Assembly: GCF_010725885.1 (NCBI RefSeq)
Contig: NZ_AP022600.1
Span: forward strand, 310,001 to 374,000
Direction: 5' to 3'
Length of the DNA: 64,000 bases
Source: Mycolicibacterium tokaiense
GTDB taxonomy: Bacteria; Actinomycetota; Actinomycetes; Mycobacteriales; Mycobacteriaceae
The position numbers were made by a program, and so were the translations under genes. Position 1 is the stretch's first letter. Every line of letters begins with the position of its first letter. Below, piece after piece: positions 15,830 to 27,209 of the stretch. The notes under the pieces were generated by a model. It saw only the letters and a program-made list of their open reading frames with translations, ran no database searches and was not told the DNA's origin.

Positions 15830-16788
15830 CGCCCGCTGTCCGGCGTGAACGGCGGCGCCTGGCGCTGCATGCCCGCCGCACGGCCCTTCCCGGCGATCAC
15901 CAGCGCCATCTTGCGGCTGGCCTCATCGATCATCTCGTCGCCAAGCATCACCGCGCCGCGCGCACCGCCGGCGGTCGAGGTGTGCCACTCGTAGGCCTCG
16001 AGAATCAGCTCGGCATGGTCGTAGTCGGCCTGCCGGGGGCTGAAGATCTCGTTGCCCGCCGCAATCTGGTCGGGATGCAGCACCCACTTGCCGTCGTAGC
16101 CCAGCGCCGCCGAACGACCGGCCACCGCCCGGAACGCGTCGGTGTCACGCACCTTCAGATACGGCCCGTCGATCGCCGCCTTCCCGTGGGCGCGGGCGGC
16201 GATCAGAATTGCCATGAAGACGTGGTGGAACGCGTCACCGATGTCGTAGCCCTCCGGCTGCTCGCCGACCACCAGCGTGCGCATGTTCAGGCTGGCCATC
16301 ATGTCGGCCGGCCCCAACACCAGCGCATGCACCCGCGGGTGGGCGGCGATGGCGTCGACCTGGGACAGGCCCCGGGCGTCCTCGATCTGGGCGTCGATGC
16401 CGATGCGGCCCACCTCCAGCCCGTGGGTGTGTTCCAGCTGGGTCAGCAGCAGATCCAGCGCGCTGACATGCGCGACATCGGTGACCTTGGGCAGCACGAT
16501 GACGTCGAGCGCCCCGGCAGCGCCCGCCACCACCTCGATGACGTCAGCGTGGGTCCACGGTGTGGTCCAGTCGTTGACCCGCACTCCGCGCATCTGTTGA
16601 CCCCACCCGGACTCGGCCAGCGCCGCGGCCACCACCGGGCGGGCCGCGGCCTTGGCCTCCGGCGCCACCGCATCCTCGAGATCCAGGAACACCTGGTCGG
16701 CGGGCAGTCCCTTGGCTTTGTCGATGAACTTGCGGCTGCTGCCGGGAACCGACAAGCACGTTCTACGGGGTCGATACGCGGTATTCAC
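15826..16788 (-). CDS. HpcH/HpaI aldolase/citrate lyase-family CoA ester lyase (CitE/Mcl-like)
   Basis: A 320-residue TIM-barrel enzyme read from GTG 16788, chosen because AGGAG lies 7 bases upstream. The N-terminus has the CitE-like LSVPGSSRKFIDKA run, followed by the metal-site LDLEDAV. The second acidic site is in GIDAQIEDARG near residue 130. Such enzymes cleave or form 3-hydroxyacyl-CoA esters such as malyl-CoA or citramalyl-CoA with Mg2+. The stand-alone gene and absence of citrate lyase alpha/gamma genes argue against a citrate lyase complex. The exact substrate is undetermined. Confidence 0.85.
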   Translation of the reverse strand: MNTAYRPRRTCLSVPGSSRKFIDKAKGLPADQVFLDLEDAVAPEAKAAARPVVAAALAESGWGQQMRGVRVNDWTTPWTHADVIEVVAGAAGALDVIVLPKVTDVAHVSALDLLLTQLEHTHGLEVGRIGIDAQIEDARGLSQVDAIAAHPRVHALVLGPADMMASLNMRTLVVGEQPEGYDIGDAFHHVFMAILIAARAHGKAAIDGPYLKVRDTDAFRAVAGRSAALGYDGKWVLHPDQIAAGNEIFSPRQADYDHAELILEAYEWHTSTAGGARGAVMLGDEMIDEASRKMALVIAGKGRAAGMQRQAPPFTPDSGR

Positions 16789-16799
16789 CCGTTCACTCC

Positions 16800-16805
16800 T
16801 ACCCT
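16800..16805 (+). promoter_or_regulatory. -10-like element for a probable leaderless transcript of the MgtE-like gene
   Basis: TACCCT fits the mycobacterial TANNNT -10 pattern and lies 8 bases before ATG 16814, which has no ribosome site. Transcription would start at or next to the start codon. The element lies in the 25-base gap to the divergent lyase start. Confidence 0.4.
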
Positions 16806-16813
16806 TTGTACCT

Positions 16814-18100
16814 ATGGCATCGGTCAACAGGGTCTTCGCGGCCCGCCTCGCGGGCTTGGGCGTGCTGGGCCCCGACGGCGAATCACTGGGCCGGGTGCGC
16901 GACGTCGTGATCAGCATCAGCATCGTCCGTCAGCAACCACGCGTGCTCGGCCTGGTGGTCGAATTGCTGTCGCGGCGAAGAATTTTCGTGCCGATCCTGC
17001 GCGTCACCGCCATCGAACCGCAGGCCGTCACCCTCAACACCGCCAACCTGTCGCTGCGGCGGTTCGCGCAGCGCCCGGGTGAGGTGCTGGTGCTGGGGCA
17101 GGTCCTCGACACCCGGGTGCGGGTCAACGATCCCGAGCTGCCCCAGCTGCAGGCGGTGGACGTGGTGGTGGTGGATCTGGCCATCGAACCGGTGCGCTCG
17201 CGGGACTGGATGGTGACCCGCGTCGCTGTGCGCAACCACCGGCGGCTGGGCCGTCGCACCACGGTGCACGTCGTCGACTGGCAGAACGTGCACGGTCTCA
17301 CCCCGTCCGCGCTGGCCATGCCCGGCCAGGACGTCGCGCAGCTGCTGCACCAGTTCGAGGACCAACGGCCCATCGAGGTGGCCGACGCCATCCGGGAGCT
17401 GCCCACCAAACGACGCAACGAGGTGGTCAACGCCCTCGACGACGAACGGCTGGCCGACGTCCTGCAGGAGCTGCCCGAAGACGACCAGACCCAACTGTTG
17501 ATGCAACTGACCACCGAGCGCGCCGCCGACGTGCTCGAGGCGATGGATCCCGACGACGCCGCCGACCTGCTGGGTGTGCTGAACCCCAATGAGGCCGAGG
17601 TGCTGCTGGCGCGGATGGATCCCGAGGACTCCGATCCCGTGCGACGGCTGCTGCAGCACTCCCCCGACACCGCAGGCGGCCTGATGACCTCCGAACCGGT
17701 GGTGGTGGCCCCGGACACCACCGTGGCCGAGGCCCTGGCCCGGGTGCGTGACCCGGACCTGACGCCGGCGCTGTCGTCGCTGGTGTTCGTGGTCCGCCCG
17801 CCCACCGCGACGCCCACCGGGCGGTATCTGGGCTGTGTGCACCTGCAGCGTCTGCTGCGCGAGCCGCCGGCCTCACTGGTCAGCGGCATGGTTGACAAGG
17901 ACCTGCCCAGCCTCACCCCGGACAGCTCGCTGGCCGCGGTGACGCGGTACTTCGCGGCCTACAACCTGGTGTGCGGGCCGGTGGTCGACGACGAGACCCA
18001 CCTGCTGGGTGCGGTCACCGTCGACGACGTGCTGGACCACCTGCTGCCCCACGACTGGCGTGAACGCACCGACGAGCCCGAACTGGATCCGGCGCCGTGA
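16814..18100 (+). CDS. MgtE-like magnesium-sensing protein without channel domain (PRC barrel, MgtE-N, CBS)
   Basis: A 428-residue soluble protein from ATG 16814. An N-terminal PRC-barrel-like part (RLAGLGVLGPDGESLGRVRDV, read in part) is followed by the MgtE intracellular domain at about 165-275, made of repeated helices with motifs such as DVLQELPEDDQ and AADVLEAMDPDDAADLL. Paired CBS segments follow at about 285-410, including GLMTSEPVVV. No hydrophobic C-terminal channel domain follows, so it cannot transport Mg2+ by itself; it may sense Mg2+ or nucleotides for a partner. The stop overlaps the start of a DUF1003 membrane gene, a candidate partner. Comparable to Rv1232c. Confidence 0.85.
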   Translation: MASVNRVFAARLAGLGVLGPDGESLGRVRDVVISISIVRQQPRVLGLVVELLSRRRIFVPILRVTAIEPQAVTLNTANLSLRRFAQRPGEVLVLGQVLDTRVRVNDPELPQLQAVDVVVVDLAIEPVRSRDWMVTRVAVRNHRRLGRRTTVHVVDWQNVHGLTPSALAMPGQDVAQLLHQFEDQRPIEVADAIRELPTKRRNEVVNALDDERLADVLQELPEDDQTQLLMQLTTERAADVLEAMDPDDAADLLGVLNPNEAEVLLARMDPEDSDPVRRLLQHSPDTAGGLMTSEPVVVAPDTTVAEALARVRDPDLTPALSSLVFVVRPPTATPTGRYLGCVHLQRLLREPPASLVSGMVDKDLPSLTPDSSLAAVTRYFAAYNLVCGPVVDDETHLLGAVTVDDVLDHLLPHDWRERTDEPELDPAP

Positions 18101-18660
18101 GCGAAACCAGCGCGCGCGACCGGCTGGGCACCCCGCGGGTCTCACGCCGCCGATTCACGCCGCGTTTCGACATGGAGGCCGCGGCACGGGTCAGCGAATC
18201 CATCGCCCGGTTCCTGGGAACGGGCCGGTACCTGGCCATCCAGACGATCGTCGTGATCGTCTGGATCCTGCTGAACATCGGTGCGTTCGCCTGGCAGTGG
18301 GACCCGTACCCGTTCATCCTGCTGAACCTGGCGTTCTCCACCCAGGCCGCCTACGCCGCGCCTTTGATCCTGCTGGCCCAGAACCGCCAGGAGAACCGCG
18401 ACCGGGTGGCGCTGGAGGAAGACCGGCGTCGGGCTCAGCAGACCAAGGCCGACACCGAGTTCCTGGCCCGCGAGCTGGCGGCGCTGCGCCTGGCCGTGGG
18501 TGAGGTCGCCACCCGCGACTATCTGCGCCGCGAACTCGACGAGATCCGCGAGATGATCGAGGCCATCGAACCCGCCCTCGCCAGGACCGAACGGCAGGTG
18601 CGCAAGACCAAGAAACAGATACGCCAGAGCCCACCGGAGAGCCCCTCCCGTCAACCCTGA
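18097..18660 (+). CDS. DUF1003 membrane protein
   Basis: A 187-residue protein starting at GTG 18097, overlapping the MgtE-like stop by 4 bases. Two hydrophobic helices occupy about 46-66 and 71-93 (WILLNIGAFAWQWDPYPF between them is the DUF1003 signature). A long charged C-terminal region (about 96-180), probably coiled coil, follows. The tight coupling with the MgtE-like gene, also seen in other mycobacteria, suggests the two proteins act together. Molecular function is unknown. Confidence 0.85.
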   Translation: MSETSARDRLGTPRVSRRRFTPRFDMEAAARVSESIARFLGTGRYLAIQTIVVIVWILLNIGAFAWQWDPYPFILLNLAFSTQAAYAAPLILLAQNRQENRDRVALEEDRRRAQQTKADTEFLARELAALRLAVGEVATRDYLRRELDEIREMIEAIEPALARTERQVRKTKKQIRQSPPESPSRQP

Positions 18661-18732
18661 CAAATGCCGCCCCAGGTGTCACAGGACTCTGTATGGTGAT
18701 CGAGTTCACGCGGTCTCACCCAGGGCGGTCCA

Positions 18733-19971
18733 GTGCGTATACCGGGACAAGGTCTCACCCACGCGCTGAAGACTGCCCGCCGCAAGGTGTCCGGCGCACC
18801 CAGGACATCCGCGCTCACGGCCGCGGCCCTCACCCCGCTCATGCTCGCCGCCGCCGTCGGGGCCTCGGCCCCTGACGCGCACCCGGTGCGCGAGCAAGCC
18901 ATCACGCCGCTGGCAGCGGTGGCACCCGTCGACCTGTCCGGTCCGGTGGTGATCTCGGTCAAGCGCGCGCCGACCCGGTTCCGCTTCGCCGAGACCACCA
19001 ACTCCGCGCCGCCGCCGCCCATGGTGGTGTCCGCGCCGGGAACACTGCGGATCCCGGCAATGGCACTGTCGGCCTACCGCAATGCCGAAGTGATGATGGC
19101 CCGCGCGCAGCCCAACTGCGGCGTCAGCTGGAATCTGCTGGCCGGCATCGGACGTATCGAGTCGATGCACGCCAACGGCGGGGCCACCGACTCCCGGGGT
19201 ACGGCCACCCGGCCCATCTACGGGCCGACCCTGGATGGCACCCTGCCCGGCAACGAGGTGATCGTGCACAGCACCCAGGCCGGCCGCACCGTCTACGCCC
19301 GGGCCATGGGTCCGATGCAGTTCATTCCCGGCACCTGGTCGCGCTACGCCTCCGACGGCGACGGTGACGGCAAGTCCGACCCGCAAAACCTCTACGACTC
19401 CACCCTGGCCGCAGCTCGCTACCTGTGCAGCGGCGGGCTCAACCTGCGCGACCCGGCACAGGTGATGACTTCTGTTCTGCGGTACAACAATTCAGTGGCC
19501 TATGCCCGCAACGTCCTGGGCTGGGCAGCCTCCTACGCCACCGGCGTGGAGCCGGTGAACCTGCCTGCCATCACCGGCTCGGTGCCCGAACTCGTCACCA
19601 ACGCCCACCTCGACGGCGGCAACGGGATCGGACCCGACTTCCCGATGACGGCCGCCGGTCTGCCTGCCGGTGACCCCCTGGCGCTGCTGCCGCTGAACCT
19701 GTCGCAGACCGACGTCGCCAACCGGCTCCCGGTACCGCCCGGCCCCGCCGACGCGGCAGGCCCGCCCGCCGCCGCACCGTGCACCATCTTCTGCATCACC
19801 AGCGGACCCGCAGCACCCGCGCCGGTGGTGGGAACCCCGGGTCTGCCGCCGGCCCCGATGGCACCGCCCCCTCCTCCGCCGCCGCCTTGGGCCAACCTGT
19901 TCGCGCCCGCCCCGCCCCCGGCCCCGGCGCCCGCCCCGGCGCCTCTGGGCCCGCTGCCCGGACCGGCCTGA
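18733..19971 (+). CDS. secreted lytic transglycosylase, SLT-type, with proline-rich tail
   Basis: A 412-residue exported murein hydrolase read from GTG 18733. A basic start and hydrophobic stretch (about 28-48) form the signal sequence. The SLT domain spans about 105-275, with the catalytic glutamate E143 in GIGRIESMH, then MGPMQFIPGTW. An Asp/Gly-rich calcium-loop-like segment (DGDGDGKSDP) follows, as in related mycobacterial enzymes. The last ~90 residues are Pro/Ala-rich and low-complexity, probably crossing the cell wall. It would cleave the glycan strands of peptidoglycan. Position matches Rv1230c. Confidence 0.87.
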   Translation: MRIPGQGLTHALKTARRKVSGAPRTSALTAAALTPLMLAAAVGASAPDAHPVREQAITPLAAVAPVDLSGPVVISVKRAPTRFRFAETTNSAPPPPMVVSAPGTLRIPAMALSAYRNAEVMMARAQPNCGVSWNLLAGIGRIESMHANGGATDSRGTATRPIYGPTLDGTLPGNEVIVHSTQAGRTVYARAMGPMQFIPGTWSRYASDGDGDGKSDPQNLYDSTLAAARYLCSGGLNLRDPAQVMTSVLRYNNSVAYARNVLGWAASYATGVEPVNLPAITGSVPELVTNAHLDGGNGIGPDFPMTAAGLPAGDPLALLPLNLSQTDVANRLPVPPGPADAAGPPAAAPCTIFCITSGPAAPAPVVGTPGLPPAPMAPPPPPPPPWANLFAPAPPPAPAPAPAPLGPLPGPA

Positions 19972-20016
19972 CCTGTCTCTCGCGCTTCGTGCTGGCCCTG
20001 CACCCACGCGTCGGCC

Positions 20017-20074
20017 CACATGTGTGCGGTTTACTGCCCGACACGCCGCAGCGGCTGAGCTGAGCACACATGTG
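20017..20074. repeat. inverted repeat upstream of mrp
   Basis: CACATGTGTGC (20017-20027) and GCACACATGTG (20064-20074) are perfect 11-base inverted arms 36 bases apart. Each contains the palindrome CACATGTG. The pair lies between the transglycosylase stop and the mrp start, 58 bases before mrp. It could be a terminator stem or two half-operators. I found nothing to decide between them. Confidence 0.45.
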
Positions 20075-20132
20075 TCGCCGGATGGAGGCGGCATTCTCGG
20101 GTGGCTCGACCCCGCCTACACTCGGCGGTGAC

Positions 20133-21272
20133 ATGTCTCAAAGCAGCGACCTCATCCCCGCCGTCCGCGCGGCCCTGGGCAAGGTGATCGACCCGGAACT
20201 CCGGCGGCCGATCACCGAACTCAACATGGTCAAGAGCATCGACGTCGACGCCGACTCCGCGGTGCACGTCGAGATCTACCTGACCACGTCCGCCTGTCCG
20301 AAGAAGACGGAGATCACCGAGCGCGTCAGCCAGGCCGTCGCCGACGTCCCCGGCACCGGCGCGGTCACGGTCGCCCTCGACGTGATGAACGACGAGCAAC
20401 GCACCGCCCTGCGCAAGCAGCTGCGCGGCGACTCCGCCGAACCCGTGATCCCGTTCGCCCAGCCCGGCTCGCTGACCCGCGTGTACGCGGTGGCCTCGGG
20501 CAAGGGCGGCGTCGGCAAGTCCAGCGTGACGGTCAACTTGGCCGCCGCCATGGCCGCCCGCGGGCTCTCGGTGGGGCTGCTCGACGCCGACATCTACGGA
20601 CACTCGGTGCCGCGGATGATGGGCACCGACGACCGGCCCACCCAGGTCGAGTCGATGATCGTCCCGCCGGTGGCGCACGACGTGAAGGTCATCTCCATCG
20701 CGCAGTTCACCCAGGGCAACACGCCGGTGGTGTGGCGTGGCCCGATGCTGCACCGCGCCCTGCAGCAGTTCCTCGCCGACGTCTACTGGGGCGATCTGGA
20801 CGTGCTGCTGCTGGATCTGCCTCCCGGCACCGGCGACGTCGCCATCTCGGTGGCGCAGCTGATCCCCGGCGCCGAGATCCTGGTGGTCACCACCCCGCAG
20901 TTGGCCGCCGCCGAGGTCGCCGAGCGTGCCGGGGCGATCGCCCTGCAGACCCGTCAGCGGGTGGTCGGTGTGGTGGAGAACATGTCCGGCCTGGTGCTGC
21001 CCGACGGCACCACCATGCAGGTGTTCGGCGAGGGCGGCGGCACACAGGTCGCCGAGAGCCTGTCCCGGTCGGTGGGCGGCGACGTCCCGTTGCTGGGGCA
21101 GGTACCGCTGGACCCCGCGCTGGTGAACGCCGGTGATTCCGGCGTGCCGTTGGTGCTGAGCGCTCCGGATTCGGCCGCGGGCAAGGAACTTCGGGGCATC
21201 GCCGACGCACTCACCGCCCGCAAACGCGGACTGGCCGGAATGTCGTTGGGACTGGACACCACTCGGCGCTGA
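20133..21272 (+). CDS. mrp: Mrp/NBP35-type iron-sulfur cluster carrier ATPase
   Basis: A 379-residue P-loop ATPase from ATG 20133; a longer frame from 20070 lacks family similarity. The N-terminal ~95 residues are a MIP18/DUF59 domain with TTSACPKK. The deviant Walker A GKGGVGKSS lies at 123-131, followed by LLDADIYGHS and the LLLDLPPGTGD motif. The CxxC that bridges a cluster in enterobacterial Mrp/ApbC is absent after VENMSGLVLP, as I recall for mycobacterial members. It is expected to deliver Fe-S clusters to apo-proteins. Corresponds to Rv1229c. Convergent with tatB. Confidence 0.93.
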   Translation: MSQSSDLIPAVRAALGKVIDPELRRPITELNMVKSIDVDADSAVHVEIYLTTSACPKKTEITERVSQAVADVPGTGAVTVALDVMNDEQRTALRKQLRGDSAEPVIPFAQPGSLTRVYAVASGKGGVGKSSVTVNLAAAMAARGLSVGLLDADIYGHSVPRMMGTDDRPTQVESMIVPPVAHDVKVISIAQFTQGNTPVVWRGPMLHRALQQFLADVYWGDLDVLLLDLPPGTGDVAISVAQLIPGAEILVVTTPQLAAAEVAERAGAIALQTRQRVVGVVENMSGLVLPDGTTMQVFGEGGGTQVAESLSRSVGGDVPLLGQVPLDPALVNAGDSGVPLVLSAPDSAAGKELRGIADALTARKRGLAGMSLGLDTTRR

Positions 21273-21278
21273 GCGCTC

Positions 21279-21688
21279 TCAGGTGGCGTCGGTGTCGAAC
21301 GGCGTGGCAGTCGTGGCGGGCGGCGTGGTCGGAGACGGGGTGGGCGTTCCCGCAGCAGGCGGTGCCGGTGTGCTGGGGCCCGGTTCAGATTTCTTGTCGA
21401 ACTTGCCGGTGAACAACGAATCATCGCCGTCCAGAAGGTGTTTGGTGAGCGCGGCCCGCGGCGTCATGCCCCGCAGCTTCTGCAACTCCGAGAGCGGCTC
21501 GCGCAGATCGTCGAAGTCCGTACCGAAGTCGTCCTTCAGTTGCGAGGTGGCACCCGAGACGTATTCGCGCGCCTGACGCACCGCCCCTGCCGTCCACCGG
21601 ATGGCACCGGGCAGCCGCTCGGGTCCGAGCACCACCAGACCGATGATGACCAGGAGCAGCATCTCGCCCCAGCCGAGATTGGCAAACA

Positions 21689-21689
<1 letters not shown>
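21279..21689 (-). CDS. tatB: Sec-independent protein translocase subunit TatB
   Basis: A 136-residue membrane protein whose GTG start at 21689 shares a base with the htrA stop, so translation is coupled. The N-terminal helix [20 protein letters not shown], followed by GPERLP, is the TatA/B signature; the amphipathic helix comes next. The tail from about residue 95 is Pro/Thr-rich. TatB is part of the substrate receptor of the twin-arginine export path, which the Tat-leader subunit encoded at 43.9 kb would use. It ends the sigE-rseA-htrA-tatB series, as in M. tuberculosis Rv1221-Rv1224. Confidence 0.93.
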
Positions 21690-23723
<2,034 letters not shown>

Positions 23724-23818
23724 TCACCCCGCTCCTTCACCTCAGCGCAACGGTCTTACCGATTCCTTACAAATGTAGCGCGCAATCGGCGTTCCGACAC
23801 CCCGACTCGAGGATCTTC

Positions 23819-24589
23819 TCAAGCAAAATCTGCCGCAGCGTCAACGCGCTGCTGAGCCGCGAGGAATTCCCGCAGGGCCTGCCGGCCGCGATGGATCCGG
23901 CTGCGGACGGTGCCGAGCTTGACGCCCAGGGTGGCACCGATTTCCTCGTAGGACAGGCCTTCGATGTCGCACAGGACCACGGCGGCGCGAAACTCCGGCG
24001 GCAGTGAATCCAACGCGGCTTGCAGGTCGGGACCCAGACGCGAGTCGTGATAGATCTGCTCGGGATTCGGTTCGTCGGCGGGAACCCGGTCGTAATCCTC
24101 CGGCAACGCTTCCATGCGGATGCGACTCCGGCGGCGGACCATGTCGAGGAACAGGTTGGTGGTGATGCGGTGCAGCCAGCCTTCGAACGTTCCGGGCTGG
24201 TAGTTCTGCACGGAACGGAACACCCGGATGAACGTCTCCTGGGTGAGGTCCTCGGCATCGTGCTGATTGCCGGAAAGCCGGTAGGCCAGCCGATACACAC
24301 GATCGGCATGCTGACGGACCAGGTCATCCCATGAGGGCATGGTGGCGATGTCGCCCGTGGCGTCGAAGACCGCAGTGCCCTGCAACTCGTCGGAAGGCTG
24401 AACCCAATCAGCCTCGGCGGTGTCAGCGACGTGCGACATGTTGTGCGGCGCCGTCATCGTGGTCGTCAGATCCTCCTGATCAGCGTGTTGCTGAAGTGTA
24501 GTGCCAGTTGGTGGAACCGGCAGGTCGATAGCCGTGAAAACGCGTGAGGGGTGAACGCTATTCCCGGACCAGCGACCGCCGAGTTCCAT
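23819..24589 (-). CDS. sigE: ECF RNA polymerase sigma factor SigE
   Basis: A 256-residue ECF sigma factor. ATG 24589 ([11 protein letters not shown]) matches the long mycobacterial SigE form; further in-frame starts downstream could give shorter isoforms, as reported for M. tuberculosis. Region 2 shows [27 protein letters not shown] with near-perfect identity to the family (pattern given in part), and region 4 has [25 protein letters not shown]. It directs transcription of envelope-stress genes including its own operon. rseA, htrA and tatB follow on the same strand. Its promoter region (24590-24770) is shared with the divergent O-methyltransferase. Confidence 0.96.
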   Translation of the reverse strand: MELGGRWSGNSVHPSRVFTAIDLPVPPTGTTLQQHADQEDLTTTMTAPHNMSHVADTAEADWVQPSDELQGTAVFDATGDIATMPSWDDLVRQHADRVYRLAYRLSGNQHDAEDLTQETFIRVFRSVQNYQPGTFEGWLHRITTNLFLDMVRRRSRIRMEALPEDYDRVPADEPNPEQIYHDSRLGPDLQAALDSLPPEFRAAVVLCDIEGLSYEEIGATLGVKLGTVRSRIHRGRQALREFLAAQQRVDAAADFA

Positions 24590-24770
24590 GCCCACACCCT
24601 CGCCCATCGGCGTGTGCCGGCCATATGAGCACACTGATGTTTTCCTGTGAATGCCTCATTGCAGCAGATAAATGCCCGGATTGACAGGTCTCAAACCTGC
24701 CCGGCAGCGCAGCGGAGTGCGGTTGGCGCGCCTGCACAGCACCCGGGGTACGGCCATCTACGCTGCGGTC

Positions 24771-25418
24771 ATGGCCCCCGAAGATCAGCAGTCCCCGGCC
24801 GAAGCCATCGTGTCGCACGCCGAGAACGCGATCACCGAGGATGCCGTGCTGGCGGCCGCGCGCGAGCGGGCCACCGACATCGGTGCGGGCGCAGTGACGC
24901 CGGCGGTCGGTGCGCTGCTGAGCCTGCTGGCCCGGGTGAGCGGCGGCAAGGCCGTGGTGGAAGTGGGCACCGGCGCCGGGGTGAGCGGCCTGTGGCTGAT
25001 GTCCGGGATGCGGGACGACGGCGTGCTGACCACCATCGACGTCGAACCCGAGCACCAGCGCACCGCGAAGCAGGCGTTCAACGAGGGCGGCATCGGCCCC
25101 TCCCGGACCCGACTGATCGGCGGCCGCGCTCAGGAGGTGCTGACGCGGTTGGCCGATGAGTCCTACGACCTGGTGTTCATCGACGGCGAGCCGTCGGACC
25201 AGCCCGAGTTCGTGGTGGAAGGCATCCGGTTGCTGCGCCCCGGCGGCGTCATCGTGGTCCACCGGGCCGCTCTCGGCGGACGCGCCGGCGACCCGGCCGC
25301 CAACGACGCCGAAGTGTCGGCCGTTCGGGAAGCTGCCCGGCTGATCGCCGAGGACGAGCGATTGACCCCGGTGCTCATCCCGCTGGGCGACGGCATCCTG
25401 GCCGCCGCCCGCGAGTGA
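24771..25418 (+). CDS. SAM-dependent O-methyltransferase (Rv1220c-like)
   Basis: A 215-residue class I methyltransferase of the caffeoyl-CoA/catechol type. ATG 24771 gives the family length; frames upstream are not conserved. Motif I is [15 protein letters not shown] near residues 67-80, followed by [10 protein letters not shown], and the metal-site region is [16 protein letters not shown] near 135. The small alpha/beta fold with a divalent metal is typical. Divergent from sigE, as in M. tuberculosis, where its substrate is not established. Confidence 0.87.
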   Translation: MAPEDQQSPAEAIVSHAENAITEDAVLAAARERATDIGAGAVTPAVGALLSLLARVSGGKAVVEVGTGAGVSGLWLMSGMRDDGVLTTIDVEPEHQRTAKQAFNEGGIGPSRTRLIGGRAQEVLTRLADESYDLVFIDGEPSDQPEFVVEGIRLLRPGGVIVVHRAALGGRAGDPAANDAEVSAVREAARLIAEDERLTPVLIPLGDGILAAARE

Positions 25419-25427
25419 GTCAGGCCG

Positions 25428-25970
25428 TCACGCGCAGAGGCCGACGATCTCCTGGCGCAACCGGTCGCCCTCGGTGAGCCGACCCTGCTGCACCGGATCC
25501 TGATTGGTCACGCCCGTGAGTGCGTTGACGCCGATGTCCTGCAAGATCAGGGCGAACTGACGCACCGGGTCGACCAGCTCGGCCGGGGTGTCCTCACCGA
25601 GCTGCTGCTGGAGATAGAGCCCGCCGCCCAGCAGCGCAAGGCGGGCGTTCGCCGCGACCGCGGTCTGTGCCACCGGATCCGGGCCCAGGTTGCCGTTGGT
25701 CTGCAGTTGCACGGAGCGGCTGACGGTATCGACGGCGGCGCACACCGCGGACTTGGCGGCGCCCGGATCGGCAGGTGCGGCCTCCGTGCTGGTCTCTGAT
25801 TCGGAACCGGCGGCTGCGGGTGACGACTCGGCGGACTTGGAGGTCAACGCCCAGACGGCCACGGCCACCGCAACGAGGGCGACCACCAGCGCCAGCGGCG
25901 CGATCCACGCGGGCGACTGCCGCTGACGGTAACTGGGCGGAGTTGCGCGGGAGCTCGGGGTGTCGGACAT
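25428..25970 (-). CDS. single-pass membrane protein of unknown function
   Basis: A 180-residue protein from ATG 25970. A basic, Pro-rich cytoplasmic start is followed by one transmembrane helix (about 22-43, WIAPLALVVALVAVAVAVWAL) and a Ser/Glu/Ala-rich linker. An extracytoplasmic helical domain containing two cysteines (AVCAAVDTVSRS and the C-terminal GLCA) completes it. The shape recalls the many Mce-associated or secreted-helical mycobacterial proteins, but I do not recognise a named family. It is convergent with the O-methyltransferase, 9 bases apart, and divergent from the methyltransferase gene at 26.1 kb. Confidence 0.75.
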   Translation of the reverse strand: MSDTPSSRATPPSYRQRQSPAWIAPLALVVALVAVAVAVWALTSKSAESSPAAAGSESETSTEAAPADPGAAKSAVCAAVDTVSRSVQLQTNGNLGPDPVAQTAVAANARLALLGGGLYLQQQLGEDTPAELVDPVRQFALILQDIGVNALTGVTNQDPVQQGRLTEGDRLRQEIVGLCA

Positions 25971-26098
25971 GCGGCGATAGTAGCGGCACAGCGCGCCCGC
26001 ACAGGCCGGTACGTACCGAATCCACCCGAAGCGCAGTGCATCTCATTTTCGTCGCCGGGCTGGTCAAACACCGATCCTGTGGTGTAGCAAAGGTGCTG

Positions 26099-27145
26099 AT
26101 GGCCAACCAACACCAGAGCTCCCGCCCGGAGCGTGAGGCGATGTCACGGCGTCTGATGCGCCGTTCGGCGGTATCGGGCGAGATTCAACTGCCCGCCGTT
26201 CCGAGCATGATCGACGACTACGTAGCGCTGTGCGGCAACGTCTTTTCCGACGTGGGCCGAGCGTTCGACGATGCGGAGCTCGACCACCTGCGGCAGATGC
26301 TGCAGCGCCAACTCGACGATGCGTTCCGGAAATCGCCGCGCTCCACCATCACCGTCAGCTACCGCGCGGGTATCGCGTCGCTGTTGACCTACGAGATCAC
26401 CGTCGAATGGTGGTCACTGGAGAAAACCTACGAGAACTGGATCGCCACGCGCACACCACCGCTGTTCGGTACCGAGCCCGACGCCCGGGTGTGGGCGCTG
26501 GCCACCGCCGCGGCTGATCCCGCAGCCTTTCCCGTCCTGGATGTCGGCGCCGGAACAGGGCGCAACACAATGGCTTTGGCGCGGCGGGGCCACCCGGTGG
26601 ACGCGGTGGAGCTCACCGCGAAGTTCGCGGAACACATCGCCGACGAGGCCGAGCGCGAGCAGCTGCCGGTCCGGGTGATCATCGGCGACGTCTTGGCCTC
26701 CACACAGGGCCTGCGTAACGACTACAAGATGATCGTGCTCTCGGAGGTGGTGTCGGATTTCCGGTCCACCGAGCAACTGCGCGCCCTGTTCGAGTTGGCG
26801 GCAGCACACCTGGCGCCGGGCGGCCAACTGGTGTTCAACACCTTTGTCGCAAAACCCGGCCGAGAGCTGGATGACGCCGCACGCGAACTGGGCCAGCAGT
26901 GTTACTCAACGCTTTTCACTGCTGACGAGATCGCTTCCGCGGCAAGCGGCTTGCGCCTACTTCTGGTCAGCGATGAGTCGGTGTACGACTACGAAAAGGC
27001 CCACCTGCCCCCGGACACCTGGCCGCCCACCAGTTGGTACGCCCAATGGGTCAGCGGCCAGGACGTGTTCGACCTGCCCCGGGAGCAGTGCCCGGTCGAG
27101 ATGCGCTGGCTCGTCTACGGCAAGATCGGCACACCACAGCCGTAA
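26099..27145 (+). CDS. class I SAM-dependent methyltransferase
   Basis: A 348-residue protein from ATG 26099, with AAAGG about 5 bases upstream; ATG 26141 is an alternative. The N-terminal ~140 residues are helical and unlike common methyltransferases (SYRAGIASLLTYEITVEWW, read in part). Then comes a Rossmann methyltransferase fold with motif I VLDVGAGTGRN at 146-156, acidic VDAVELT, and MIVLSEVVSDF at the motif IV position. The C-terminal half includes LAPGGQLVFNTF. I know of no assigned substrate. It ends at a strong bidirectional hairpin. Confidence 0.8.
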   Translation: MANQHQSSRPEREAMSRRLMRRSAVSGEIQLPAVPSMIDDYVALCGNVFSDVGRAFDDAELDHLRQMLQRQLDDAFRKSPRSTITVSYRAGIASLLTYEITVEWWSLEKTYENWIATRTPPLFGTEPDARVWALATAAADPAAFPVLDVGAGTGRNTMALARRGHPVDAVELTAKFAEHIADEAEREQLPVRVIIGDVLASTQGLRNDYKMIVLSEVVSDFRSTEQLRALFELAAAHLAPGGQLVFNTFVAKPGRELDDAARELGQQCYSTLFTADEIASAASGLRLLLVSDESVYDYEKAHLPPDTWPPTSWYAQWVSGQDVFDLPREQCPVEMRWLVYGKIGTPQP

Positions 27146-27164
27146 TAGACTCGAAGACAACAGA

Positions 27165-27195
27165 AGTGGGGCGCCGGCCAGGCCGGCGCCCCACT
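27165..27195. terminator. bidirectional terminator hairpin
   Basis: Two perfectly complementary 15-base arms (27165-27179 and 27181-27195) flank one base; the inner bases would open to form the loop. CTCTTGT follows on the plus strand and a U-richer TTCTGTTGTCTT on the minus strand. It separates the convergent methyltransferase and PGRS-like genes. Confidence 0.85.
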
Positions 27196-27209
27196 CTTGT
27201 CGTCAGCTG

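Noticed and set aside
15826..16788. Citrate lyase beta subunit
   Set aside because: No citF, citD or accessory genes nearby; stand-alone CoA ester lyase is more likely.
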